A DNA stretch of 64,000 bases, from contig NZ_CP014230.1 in NCBI RefSeq assembly GCF_001553625.1, positions 1,488,001 to 1,552,000 of the forward strand, in the 5' to 3' direction. Under the pieces are notes generated by a model. It was given only the letters and a program-made list of their open reading frames with translations, was not told the DNA's origin and did not search any database. The position numbers were made by a program, and so were the translations under genes. The stretch is from Desulfomicrobium orale DSM 12838. GTDB lineage: Bacteria > Desulfobacterota > Desulfovibrionia > Desulfovibrionales > Desulfomicrobiaceae. Every line of letters starts with the position of its first letter. Positions within the stretch are counted from its first letter, which is position 1. Below, piece after piece: positions 1 through 7,286 of the stretch.

Positions 1-192
1 ATGGCCTGAATGGTCATTTTCTTCAGCAGGCCGCGGCTTTGGCGAAGTGCACCACTGCGGTCATGGCCACGGCGGTTTCCACCGGGAAAAAATCGCCATC
101 GCCGGCATGAGCACCGTGCCCAGGCCGAATCCGGAGAAAAGCGTCAATCCGGATACGGCCAGACTCACCAGACAGATAACCAGATATTCCAT
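1..192 (-). pseudogene. TSUP (TauE/SafE) family membrane transporter, 5' part, frameshifted and cut by the window edge
   Basis: Reading leftward from an ATG at 192, with a GAGGAG ribosome site just upstream, the first 34 or so codons give a hydrophobic segment with the TSUP signature S-G-F-G-L-G-T-V-L-M-P. The family exports sulfite or organosulfur anions across the inner membrane. The frame then breaks at an A6 run (87-92, T6 on the coding strand). Adding one base restores F-F-P-V-E-T-A-V-A-M-T-A-V-V-H-F, as expected for the family. A second one-base loss near 28-33 is needed to keep the frame open to the edge. This is either a decaying gene or two base-call errors. A second, intact TSUP gene lies at 30371-31168. 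The rest of the gene is outside the window. Confidence 0.6.
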
Positions 193-274
193 GCCGGACT
201 CCTCTGTCGTGTGTCTGTTCAGGTCGATGGAGCCCGAAAGCAGCCGCCGGAAAACGAACGGCTCCAGGTGACGC

Positions 275-748
275 TCAAGCCAGAGCCCTGGAGATTTCCC
301 GGAACAGATCAGCCACGGTGACCACGCCGATGATCCGCCCGCCTTCTTCCACCACGGCCCGGCCCCGGCGGTAATCCAGCAGAACCTCCAGTCCTCTGGC
401 CAGCGGATCGTTGGCCTTGAGGACCGGGACATCGGTCTGCACCCATTCACTGATTCGCATCTGGGCGCAGCCCCGGCATGCCGTTCCAAAGGCCTTGTCC
501 CAGTCCACTTCCCGGTCTTCGGGCTCGGGTTCCTTGAGCAGGCATGGCCCCATACCCTGAATGAGATTCCACATGCTCAGAATGCCGAGGAAGCGTCCGT
601 CCCGGGTAAATACCAGAATGAAGTTGGTATCGGGCTGTCTGGCCCGGAGATCGTGCATGGCCTGGACGGCCTCGGCCAGACTCGTGTCCTCATCCACGGA
701 GGCATATTCTTCCCGCATGATATCCCAGACTCTTTTCCGCAGTAGCAT
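275..748 (-). CDS. CBS-domain pair protein
   Basis: 157 residues that are almost entirely two CBS motifs: one at about residues 5-65 (V-W-D-I-M start, F-L-G-I-L-S end) and one at about 97-155 (I-S-E-W-V-Q-T-D-V-P-V, I-I-G-V-V-T-V-A-D-L-F). CBS pairs bind adenosine nucleotides and usually regulate an attached or partner protein; no catalytic domain is attached here. The ATG at 748 follows AAGGAG at good spacing. It lies 27 bp downstream of the HD-domain gene on the same strand and 82 bp upstream of the TSUP fragment, so the three may be co-transcribed. The ligand and partner are unknown. Confidence 0.85.
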   Translation of the reverse strand: MLLRKRVWDIMREEYASVDEDTSLAEAVQAMHDLRARQPDTNFILVFTRDGRFLGILSMWNLIQGMGPCLLKEPEPEDREVDWDKAFGTACRGCAQMRISEWVQTDVPVLKANDPLARGLEVLLDYRRGRAVVEEGGRIIGVVTVADLFREISRALA

Positions 749-775
749 GGCTGATGTCTCCTTGTGAAAGGCCCG

Positions 776-2026
776 CTATTCAAAATCCGCCAGCAGCGCT
801 CCGATGTGCAGGTCCTCGGTCAGGGCCTCGTTCTGATACATATTGCGGATGCGCCACAGGGCCTGTTGCAGATGGGCGTTGTCGATACCGTTTGCCAAGG
901 CCGTGTACGCTTCCAGAAATGCGGCCAGGTGGTCGCAGATTTTGAGCATCCGGCCGTCCTTTGGGCAGAAGCGGTCCTGGTTGTACTGTCCCTGGAGTTG
1001 CTCCCAGCTGACGATGCGGGCCGCGCCGTCCTGAATGATGGTCGATTCGAACTCTGAGCCCACATCGACTCCCAGAAAATATTTCAGCCGCGCCAGCAGA
1101 TCCGCGTATGAAGGATCGGCCAGAATGGCGAACAGACGCCGGTCCAGTTCCCGGCCTTCATACTCGCGGATGAGTTCGCCTATGCCCTGTACCGACACCT
1201 TGACCGGAGAAATGATGTCCCGGGTCAGAAGCTCCGGCACGTCATGGAAAAGCCCCGCGTAGAAATTATTGTGTCGCCGCGCGGGGCAGGCGCTCACGGC
1301 GATGCTGAAGAAGTAGGCGAAGCAGGCCACGATGAACATGTGCCCCAAGACCGATGTTTCGGGAATACGCGGCGTCTGGGACCAGCGTTTCTGAAACCGG
1401 AGCTGCCCGCACATGTTGGCGAATTTTCCCAGTCCCGAGCCCGCGCCGTCGAGAAGCTCCCGGATGCCCTGCAGGTCGAGGTGATTTTCCAGACCGTTCC
1501 GGAAAGTCTTTTCGATTTCGGTCATCTCCTCGTCCCAGGGGTTCAGATCCCGAATGAGATGGAATTCCCAGCGGCTGGCGAACAGATGTGCCGCGTCCAG
1601 AATGTGCGAGGCCAGCGTCCCCGCACCGCGCACCTGGGCGGCGAAATGCGCCTCCATGTTTTCCCAGAATCCGCGCCCCAACGGCTGCACGCGCGGCCGG
1701 AGCTCCCGCAGCACCCATTCGGTCAACTGCTGGTGATGCGCCGGATTGGCCTTGATCTGGTAAAAAATGGGCGGCTTGATGTCCGTGATGACCAGACGGT
1801 AGAGGTAGTCGAAAATGCCGCCGCGCACGATGTCCTCGCCCAGACGGGATTTTTCTTCCTGGGCCAGATTCCTGGAATTGAGCTCGTACAGCAGCCAGGC
1901 CACGATCATCTTGTGCGCCTGCTTGTCCACTTCCACCAGCTCCATGGGGCGCATCTTGTCGTTCCACCGTTTCATGAAACTGCCGGAAAAAACGAGCTGC
2001 AACAGACTCTTGCGTATGCTGGTCAC
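776..2026 (-). CDS. HD-domain phosphohydrolase-like protein
   Basis: 416 residues if started at the GTG at 2026, which has GGAGG four bases upstream. The frame stays open upstream to 2179, but that stretch has no comparable ribosome site and reads as non-coding. The C-terminal half carries a metal-binding HD set: H229, H261-D262 (in G-L-F-H-D-V-P-E) and D365 (in K-I-C-D-H). This matches the YfbR/5'-nucleotidase-like branch of HD hydrolases. The N-terminal 200 residues show no domain I recognise. HD proteins of this kind hydrolyse nucleotides or related phosphoesters; the substrate cannot be read from sequence. It is divergent from rplM and sits directly upstream of the CBS gene, so adenine-nucleotide control is conceivable but unproven. 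Confidence 0.8.
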   Translation of the reverse strand: MTSIRKSLLQLVFSGSFMKRWNDKMRPMELVEVDKQAHKMIVAWLLYELNSRNLAQEEKSRLGEDIVRGGIFDYLYRLVITDIKPPIFYQIKANPAHHQQLTEWVLRELRPRVQPLGRGFWENMEAHFAAQVRGAGTLASHILDAAHLFASRWEFHLIRDLNPWDEEMTEIEKTFRNGLENHLDLQGIRELLDGAGSGLGKFANMCGQLRFQKRWSQTPRIPETSVLGHMFIVACFAYFFSIAVSACPARRHNNFYAGLFHDVPELLTRDIISPVKVSVQGIGELIREYEGRELDRRLFAILADPSYADLLARLKYFLGVDVGSEFESTIIQDGAARIVSWEQLQGQYNQDRFCPKDGRMLKICDHLAAFLEAYTALANGIDNAHLQQALWRIRNMYQNEALTEDLHIGALLADFE

Positions 2027-2213
2027 ATATCCTCCATGAACCTCCCGGCGTCGGGGGGAACTTCCGTTCCCGCCGCAGGAGAAAAAAGCTTTACAAGGAC
2101 CGGCGGGAAGGATACCAGTCACATTCCTTATCCCACAACGCATTTCGTTACACCATAGCGGTTCAATGATAAAGTACAATGTACCGCATCATTGATTTCA
2201 GGATGAAAAAATG

Positions 2214-2229
2214 CCCGCTTTCGTGCGGG
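2214..2229. promoter_or_regulatory. Short hairpin in the rplM leader
   Basis: CCCGC, loop TTTCGT, GCGGG, lying 25 bp before the rplM ATG. Read on the plus strand it could be part of a ribosomal-protein leader. Read on the minus strand it is followed by CATTTTTT and looks like an intrinsic terminator, although no minus-strand gene upstream needs one. The function is uncertain. Confidence 0.35.
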
Positions 2230-2253
2230 ATTATCAGGCAGGAGCCATGGAAA

Positions 2254-2682
2254 ATGAAAACATATAGTCCCAAAGCAAGCGAACTGACCCGTAAATGGTA
2301 CGTCGTGGACGCCAAGGACAAGGTCCTGGGCCGGCTCGCCTCGGAAATCGCCCTGCGCCTCCGGGGAAAGCATAAGGCGGAATTTGCTCCGCACATGGAT
2401 AACGGGGATTTCGTCATCGTCATCAATGCGGACAAGATCAAGGTCACGGGACAGAAGCTCTCGCGGAAAGTCTACTACCGGCACACAGGTCATATCGGCG
2501 GCCTCAAGGAAACCACCCTGGCGGAACTGATGGCCAAAAAGCCCGGACAGGCCATCACCAAGGCTGTGCGGGGCATGCTGCCCAAAAGTGCCTTGGGATA
2601 CCAGCTCATCACCAAGCTGAAGGTCTATGCCGGCCCGGAACATCCTCACCAGGCGCAGCAGCCTGAAGTGCTGGACATCTAA
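2254..2682 (+). CDS. rplM: 50S ribosomal protein L13
   Basis: 142 residues, the usual bacterial L13 length. Family motifs are clear: W-Y-V-V-D-A near the start, [18 protein letters not shown], and the C-terminal P-K-S-A-L-G and [14 protein letters not shown]13 is an early-assembly protein of the large subunit. The ATG at 2254 was chosen because AGGAG (2240-2244) lies nine bases upstream and because the protein then starts as M-K-T-Y-S-P, as in other L13 proteins. It is followed 18 bp later by rpsI, the standard L13-S9 operon. Confidence 0.97.
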   Translation: MKTYSPKASELTRKWYVVDAKDKVLGRLASEIALRLRGKHKAEFAPHMDNGDFVIVINADKIKVTGQKLSRKVYYRHTGHIGGLKETTLAELMAKKPGQAITKAVRGMLPKSALGYQLITKLKVYAGPEHPHQAQQPEVLDI

Positions 2683-2700
2683 TCCCTGATGGAGAGGACC

Positions 2701-3093
2701 ATGAGTCAAGATTTCTTTTACGGCACCGGGAAAAGAAAGACATCCGTATCCCGGACCAGACTGTACAAGGGCACCGGAAGCATCACCATCAACGGGCGGG
2801 AGCTGGCCAGCTACTTTCCCCGGGCCACCCTGCAGATGATTATCCGCCAGCCCCTCAAGCTGACCAAGACTCTGGAGAAATTCAACATCGCCTGTCGTGT
2901 TACTGGCGGTGGTCTGTCCGGTCAGGCTCAGGCTGTACGGCACGGCATCAGCCGAGCCCTGCTGGAATTCGATCCGGAGTTGCGCGGCGTACTGAAACGT
3001 GCCGGTTTCCTGACCCGGGATTCCCGCATCAAGGAAAGGAAGAAGTACGGCCAGCGCGCCGCCCGTGCCCGCTTCCAGTACTCCAAGCGTTAA
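2701..3093 (+). CDS. rpsI: 30S ribosomal protein S9
   Basis: 130 residues with the S9 hallmarks [10 protein letters not shown] at the N-terminus, [19 protein letters not shown] in the middle, and the basic tail ending [17 protein letters not shown], whose last residues reach the P-site tRNA. GGAGAGG precedes the ATG at 2701; an in-frame ATG at 2689 has no ribosome site. It is the second gene of the rplM-rpsI operon and is closed by the terminator at 3118-3155. Confidence 0.97.
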   Translation: MSQDFFYGTGKRKTSVSRTRLYKGTGSITINGRELASYFPRATLQMIIRQPLKLTKTLEKFNIACRVTGGGLSGQAQAVRHGISRALLEFDPELRGVLKRAGFLTRDSRIKERKKYGQRAARARFQYSKR

Positions 3094-3117
3094 TCCCCAC
3101 GGGGAATTGTCTCTGCC

Positions 3118-3155
3118 AAGGCAGGGGTGTTTTTACACCTCTGCCTTGTTTTTTT
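3118..3155 (+). terminator. Intrinsic terminator of the rplM-rpsI operon
   Basis: AAGGCAGGGGTGT, a TTTT loop, ACACCTCTGCCTT, one G and then T7. It is a 13-bp stem with a single G·T pair, 24 bp after the rpsI stop. The next gene begins immediately after the T run. Confidence 0.92.
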
Positions 3156-3167
3156 ATGGAGGTGCGT

Positions 3168-4448
3168 GTGGCCGCCCGAAAAGTCAGCCCGGTCATGGTG
3201 TTCGCCGATGAAAACGGCAATATTTACGACGACCCCGAACTGCTGATGCTGGTCCGGCGGGGCCGGGAGCTGGCTTTGCCCCGGCCGGATGAACTCATCC
3301 CTCTACCCGAGGGCAGTGATCTGTATCTGCTCCCCCGGCGGCGCGCGCTGGGTCTCAATCCAGCAACAGGCGTGGCGGAGGCTCCGGGAGAGCAGGCCGT
3401 GGCAGCTTTTGTCTGTCCGGCCTACACCTTGTCCGCCACAGCGGCATACGTGGCAGAAGAGGGTGCGCCCAAACTGCCTCTTTTCGCTTATGGAGCCGTA
3501 GGATTTGCCGATGGCCGCTTCTGGGTGGCCGCCACCCGCGTGGACAAGGATCGCCGCCAGGTCTTTGCTCATGTTCCGCCGGAACGCATTGAACGCGGTG
3601 CGCACGATCTGCTAAAGCGCTATCCGCAGAACCGGCTCATCCAGCATCTGGCCCGCTGCGCTCTGACCTTCTGCTGTCCGGCGGCCAAAAATCTGGCTCT
3701 GGGCCGGTATGAAGCACCCCTGCCCACGGCCAGAACCTGCAACGCCCGCTGCTTCGGCTGCATTTCCCTGCAGCCTGAGAGTTCCGGCTTTCCCGCATCT
3801 CAGAACAGAATCGGCTTCACACCCACGGCCGGTGAAATTGCCGAAATCATGACTCTGCACGCGCGGCGGGCCAAAAATCCGGTCCTTTCCTTCGGGCAGG
3901 GCTGCGAGGGAGAGCCATTGACCGAAGCGGGGCTCATCGCTGAAGCCATTGAACTTTTCCGCAACGGCGGTGGCCGGGGCACGGTGAATATCAACACCAA
4001 TGCGAGCCGGCCGGAAGTTCTTCCCGACCTGGCCCGGGCTGGCCTGGACTCCATCAGGGTCAGCCTGAACAGCGCCAGCGAGACCTGTTACAACCGCTAT
4101 TACCGGCCCCAAGGATACACCTTTACCGACGTGCGCGAGTCCATTGCCACGGCCAAGCAAAGCGGACTGTTCGTGTCTCTCAATTATCTTTTTTTTCCCG
4201 GCTTGAACGACACGGAGGGCGAACTGGAAGCTTTGACGGAACTGATCTCGTCCACCCGTCCAGACTACATTCAAATGCGCAATCTGAGTCTGGATCCGGA
4301 ACTCTATCTGAACCTGATGGAGACTTCCGCGGAAGCCTGCATGGGACTTGGAAATTTTATGAAACGCCTGGGTAGAGCCTGCCCCTGGCTCAAGTTCGGA
4401 TATTTCAATCCGTACCTGGAAAACGGCGTCCCGCAACTCTGGACATAA
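3168..4448 (+). CDS. Radical-SAM protein with a Cys-rich N-terminal extension
   Basis: 426 residues from the GTG at 3168, which has GGAGG five bases upstream. The ATG at 3156 abuts the terminator T run and has no ribosome site. The radical-SAM cluster motif C-N-A-R-C-F-G-C is at C191/C195/C198, followed by a standard half-barrel (F-G-Q-G-C-E-G-E-P-L, then N-I-N-T-N-A-S-R and R-V-S-L-N-S-A). About 190 residues precede the motif, with further cysteines (F-V-C-P-A-Y and C-A-L-T-F-C-C-P). I recognise the fold but not the subfamily or reaction. It stands alone between the ribosomal operon and an IS element. Confidence 0.85.
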   Translation: MAARKVSPVMVFADENGNIYDDPELLMLVRRGRELALPRPDELIPLPEGSDLYLLPRRRALGLNPATGVAEAPGEQAVAAFVCPAYTLSATAAYVAEEGAPKLPLFAYGAVGFADGRFWVAATRVDKDRRQVFAHVPPERIERGAHDLLKRYPQNRLIQHLARCALTFCCPAAKNLALGRYEAPLPTARTCNARCFGCISLQPESSGFPASQNRIGFTPTAGEIAEIMTLHARRAKNPVLSFGQGCEGEPLTEAGLIAEAIELFRNGGGRGTVNINTNASRPEVLPDLARAGLDSIRVSLNSASETCYNRYYRPQGYTFTDVRESIATAKQSGLFVSLNYLFFPGLNDTEGELEALTELISSTRPDYIQMRNLSLDPELYLNLMETSAEACMGLGNFMKRLGRACPWLKFGYFNPYLENGVPQLWT

Positions 4449-4469
4449 TCTCTGGAGGGAGCAAAGAGG

Positions 4470-4490
4470 TGGTCCCCAAGATTCGGACAG
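4470..4490 (+). repeat. Left inverted repeat of the IS3 element
   Basis: TGGTCCCCA AGATTC GGACAG. The outer nine and inner six bases match the right end; the central six differ. Confidence 0.9.
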
Positions 4491-4527
4491 ATGTGATAGC
4501 TACTCAACCAGCCAAGGAGAACGCATT

Positions 4528-4812
4528 ATGTCCAAGCGAAAGAACCACGCTCCGGCTTTCAAGGCCAAAGTGGCCCTGACCGCCCTTTCCGGCGAGAAAA
4601 CCATTGCCGGACTCAGTTCCGAGTTCGGCGTTCATCAGACGCTCATCCACAAGTGGGTAAGGCAGCTCAAGGAATCGGCTGCGGGCATCTTTGCCGGTGA
4701 AATCAAGACCGAAGAGGTCAGGAGAGAAAAACAGCTCCAGATGCTTCATGCTAAAATCGGTCAGCTTACCGTGGAACGAGATTTTTCAGCCGAAGCCTGG
4801 GGGAAGCGGTGA
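4528..4812 (+). CDS. IS3-family transposase OrfA
   Basis: 94 residues. The N-terminal part is the helix-turn-helix of IS3 OrfA proteins (K-A-K-V-A-L-T-A-L-S-G-E-K-T-I-A and H-Q-T-L-I-H-K-W-V-R-Q-L). The C-terminal part is the leucine-zipper-like coiled coil that mediates OrfA-OrfAB contacts. It binds the terminal repeats. It ends in GTGA, overlapping the GTG start of orfB by four bases. A preceding AAGGAG supports the ATG at 4528. Confidence 0.9.
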   Translation: MSKRKNHAPAFKAKVALTALSGEKTIAGLSSEFGVHQTLIHKWVRQLKESAAGIFAGEIKTEEVRREKQLQMLHAKIGQLTVERDFSAEAWGKR

Positions 4813-5657
4813 GCGTCTCCCGCAGGCAAAGCATGGTCAATTCGGGCCATGTGAAGCTCAACGTTGTCCGGCAGTGTATTCTGCTCAAAGTCGCCCGTTC
4901 CAGCCTGTATTACAAAAGAGCCGGAGAATCGGCCATAAACCTCACAGTAATGCAGGAAATCGACCGTGCTTTCGCGGAATGGCCGTTTCTTGGAGTGCGC
5001 CAGATGCGTCGTTACATGGTGTCGCTGGGATATAACGCTGGCAGAAAGCGCGTCCGCCGTCTGATGCGGTTGATGGGTCTCATGGCGGTGTACCAGAAGC
5101 CGAAAACCAGTGTTCCGAACCCGGAACACAAACACTATCCCTACCTGTTGCGCGACTTGACCATAGATCGGAGCAATCAGGTCTGGTGTGCGGATATTAC
5201 CTGCATCCCCATGCGCAAAGGTTTTCTCTATCTGGTGGCCATCATGGACTGGCACAGCCGCAAAGTGCTGTCCTGGCGGCTCTCAAACACCATGGACACG
5301 GATTTTTGCGCCTCGGCTCTGGAAGAGGCCGTGGCGAAATATGGCAAACCCGATATCTTCAACACCGACCAGGGCAGTCAGTTTACCAGCTTTGCCTTTA
5401 CCACCATCCTGCGAGATAAGGGAATCCGCATTTCCATGGACGGCCGGGGCCGCTGGCTGGACAACGTATTTATCGAACGCCTCTGGCGCTCACGCAAATA
5501 CGAGAACGTGTACCTGAACGCTTACGAAACTGGCTCGGAAGCCCGCACCGGCATCGGCAGATGGATCGACTTTTACAACCAGACTCGGCCTCACAGCAGT
5601 TTGGGCGGGAGAAGCCCGGAGCGTTGTTACCATGAAGGGCTGTTAAAGGCAGCATGA
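4809..5657 (+). CDS. IS3-family transposase OrfB (DDE integrase core)
   Basis: 282 residues. An HTH_21-like N-terminal part (residues about 40-105) is followed by an rve integrase core with the DDE triad: D in W-C-A-D-I-T-C, D in F-N-T-D-Q-G-S-Q-F, and E in N-V-F-I-E-R-L-W. The C-terminus has Y-N-Q-T-R-P-H-S-S-L-G-G, the standard IS3 end. It starts at a GTG overlapping the orfA stop, so it may be made by coupling or by frameshifting into an OrfAB fusion. The frame is intact, so the element may be active. Confidence 0.92.
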   Translation: MSVSRRQSMVNSGHVKLNVVRQCILLKVARSSLYYKRAGESAINLTVMQEIDRAFAEWPFLGVRQMRRYMVSLGYNAGRKRVRRLMRLMGLMAVYQKPKTSVPNPEHKHYPYLLRDLTIDRSNQVWCADITCIPMRKGFLYLVAIMDWHSRKVLSWRLSNTMDTDFCASALEEAVAKYGKPDIFNTDQGSQFTSFAFTTILRDKGIRISMDGRGRWLDNVFIERLWRSRKYENVYLNAYETGSEARTGIGRWIDFYNQTRPHSSLGGRSPERCYHEGLLKAA

Positions 5658-5691
5658 TGAGGAAAAAGACAAGCTAGGAAACCGCTGCTAA

Positions 5692-5712
5692 CTGTCCAAA
5701 CTATGGGGACCA
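5692..5712 (-). repeat. Right inverted repeat of the IS3 element
   Basis: Complement reads TGGTCCCCA TAGTTT GGACAG, paired with the left end at 4470-4490. Confidence 0.9.
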
Positions 5713-5713
5713 C

Positions 5714-5806
5714 TTCTGGCACACCCATTTTCTATTCAGCGATCTGAATAACGCTCAAGTGGCCGACCACATCGCGCACTGGCTGCAAGAAAAAGGGCTG
5801 GATTGA
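5714..5806 (+). pseudogene. 3' remnant of an interrupted gene, possibly an alpha/beta hydrolase tail
   Basis: Starting at the IS3 right junction, 30 codons stay open to a TGA at 5804-5806 (F-W-H-T-H-F-L-F-S-D ... W-L-Q-E-K-G-L-D). It has no start codon, so it is the tail of a gene whose front was lost when the element arrived or rearranged. T-H-F followed by an amphipathic closing helix is reminiscent of the catalytic-His region and C-terminus of alpha/beta hydrolases. This is a guess from a short stretch. Confidence 0.45.
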
Positions 5807-5820
5807 GCGGCTTGGCCGCC

Positions 5821-5967
5821 GAGCGGGGCAAAAGCTGCCCCGTCCGCATTCATGAAAACCTTGCCGTCTTCGACTTCGCGCTGGATAATGACGATAAAGT
5901 CGCCATTGCCACCCTGGACGGCACCTACGGCACCGCGCCACACGCTATCAGGGCATTGCGCGGGTGA
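5821..5967 (+). pseudogene. C-terminal remnant of an aldo/keto reductase
   Basis: 48 codons including R-I-H-E-N-L-A-V-F-D-F-A-L and V-A-I-A-T-L-D-G. This matches the closing part of aldo/keto reductases, where an S/R-x-x-R-I-x-E-N-x-x-V-F-D-F segment precedes the x-I-x-x-L-D element. The rest of the (beta/alpha)8 barrel is absent and the K-S-x-x-P region upstream looks frameshifted. It is an NADPH-dependent carbonyl reductase relic, not functional. Confidence 0.55.
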
Positions 5968-6008
5968 AATGGCTGGCCGGACTGAAATTCAACCAATGAG
6001 GAACACCC

Positions 6009-6107
6009 ATGACTATGCAACGCATCAATACGCACAGCGCCGGCGGCCCCGAGAGAAGGAACAATGACGCGCCGGATCTGTTTTTTCATTCCGCGCACGG
6101 GGCGTGA
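6009..6107 (+). pseudogene. Truncated N-terminus, possibly of a quinone-oxidoreductase-like gene
   Basis: An ATG at 6009 preceded by GAGGAAC opens a frame reading M-T-M-Q-R-I-N-T-H-S-A-G-G-P-E. That resembles the first strand of zinc-independent quinone oxidoreductases (x-I-x-x-x-G-G-P-E). After 15 residues the sequence turns into something unrelated and stops at 6105. It is more likely a chopped gene start than a real 32-residue peptide. Confidence 0.35.
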
Positions 6108-6170
6108 ACGTCCACCCGGTGCGGGTATCCGCTGTTTTGTACTCAACATCCAATCTGCAAGGAGATTCCG

Positions 6171-7106
6171 ATGAAACCTCAGGATGTCACCAACGGGCCG
6201 GGCGAGCACGCCATTTTCATGGTTTTCGGCTTGCGGGACGAAAAGGGCGCACTGAATCAGGTGAAGGGGATGTGCGCCGATTTCCCGGTTGTGGCCAGGA
6301 GCCTGCGTACACGTCTGCCCGCCTCGGCCGTCAGCTGTGTTATGGGATTCGGTTCGGAGGCGTGGGACAGGCTTTTTCCCGGACGAGGGAAGCCGAAAGA
6401 ACTGGAAGTGTTCCGGGAAATACGGGGGGCGAAACACACGGCGGTCTCCACACCGGGCGATCTTTTCTTTCATATCCGGGCCGCCAGAATGGATGTCTGC
6501 CACGAGGCCGCATCCATAATCAGCGCCAAGCTCCGGGGGGCGGTCAGTCACATCGATGAAGTACACGGCTTCCGTTATTTCGACGGCCGGGCCATCATCG
6601 GTTTCGTGGACGGCACGGAAAACCCGGAAGACGAGGAGCGCTTCGCGTCCGCCGTCATCGGCGAAGAAGATGTTTCTTTCGCGGGAGGCAGTTACGCCTT
6701 CGTACAGAAATACATGCACGATATGGAGGCCTGGAATGCCCTGTCCACGGAAGAACAGGAGCAGGCCATCGGCAGAAGAAAATTCGATGATGTGGAACTG
6801 GGCGACGAGGAGAAACCCGAAAATGCACATAATGCGGTGACCAACATCGAGGACGCGGACGGGAACGAGCTCAAAATAGTCCGGGCCAACATGCCGTTTT
6901 CCAATCCTGCCAAAGGGGAGTTCGGCACCTATTTTATCGGATACGCGGGCACTTTTTCCACCACGCGCAAGATGTTGGAAAATATGTTCATAGGCGAGCC
7001 GGAGGGCAATACCGACCGCCTGCTCGATTTCAGCACCGCGGTCACCGGAACGCTTTTCTTTGTACCGTCAATGGAAATGCTGGAAGAGCTGGGCGAGGAG
7101 GACTGA
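6171..7106 (+). CDS. DyP-type heme peroxidase
   Basis: 311 residues, the length of B-type dye-decolourising peroxidases. The G-x-x-D-G signature is G-F-V-D-G-T-E-N-P (D147 is the distal catalytic Asp). The likely proximal heme ligand is H220 (E-N-A-H-N-A-V) and the distal Arg is R238 (I-V-R-A-N). It oxidises substrates with hydrogen peroxide in the cytoplasm and no signal peptide is present. B-type DyPs are often encapsulin cargo, but the C-terminus (L-E-E-L-G-E-E-D) shows no recognisable cargo-loading tail and no encapsulin gene is in the window. AAGGAG precedes the ATG by eight bases. It is monocistronic and convergent with the transglycosylase operon. Confidence 0.92.
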   Translation: MKPQDVTNGPGEHAIFMVFGLRDEKGALNQVKGMCADFPVVARSLRTRLPASAVSCVMGFGSEAWDRLFPGRGKPKELEVFREIRGAKHTAVSTPGDLFFHIRAARMDVCHEAASIISAKLRGAVSHIDEVHGFRYFDGRAIIGFVDGTENPEDEERFASAVIGEEDVSFAGGSYAFVQKYMHDMEAWNALSTEEQEQAIGRRKFDDVELGDEEKPENAHNAVTNIEDADGNELKIVRANMPFSNPAKGEFGTYFIGYAGTFSTTRKMLENMFIGEPEGNTDRLLDFSTAVTGTLFFVPSMEMLEELGEED

Positions 7107-7286
7107 TTTTCAGGATAGATGCGGCGCATCGGAGGCCGTCAGCGGTAGCCCAGGCCTGATCTGACAGTTGTCTCCGTTTGGGACGCTGCGATTGTCAGGT
7201 CAGGTCGGGACGGCCTAAAATGATTTCGTCAGTAAACACACGATAGGTGGCATTGAAAGCTTCTGTCTTGATTGACGGGAATGAGC

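Larger units (their letters stand above)
4470..5712 (+). mobile_element. IS3-family insertion sequence, complete, no target duplication visible
   Basis: 1243 bp bounded by imperfect 21-bp inverted repeats that both begin TGGTCCCCA and end GGACAG. It contains two overlapping plus-strand genes, orfA and orfB, with a DDE transposase, typical of the IS3 family. IS3 elements normally make 3-4 bp target duplications. Here the bases left of the element (GAGG) and right of it (CTTC) do not match, so the present junctions probably reflect a deletion or recombination after insertion. The fragmented genes to its right support this. Confidence 0.9.

Noticed and set aside
1244-2158. Long open frame opposite the HD-domain gene
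   Set aside because: It lies antisense to a gene with clear HD motifs and a good ribosome site; its translation has no recognisable family. High-GC DNA gives many such shadows.
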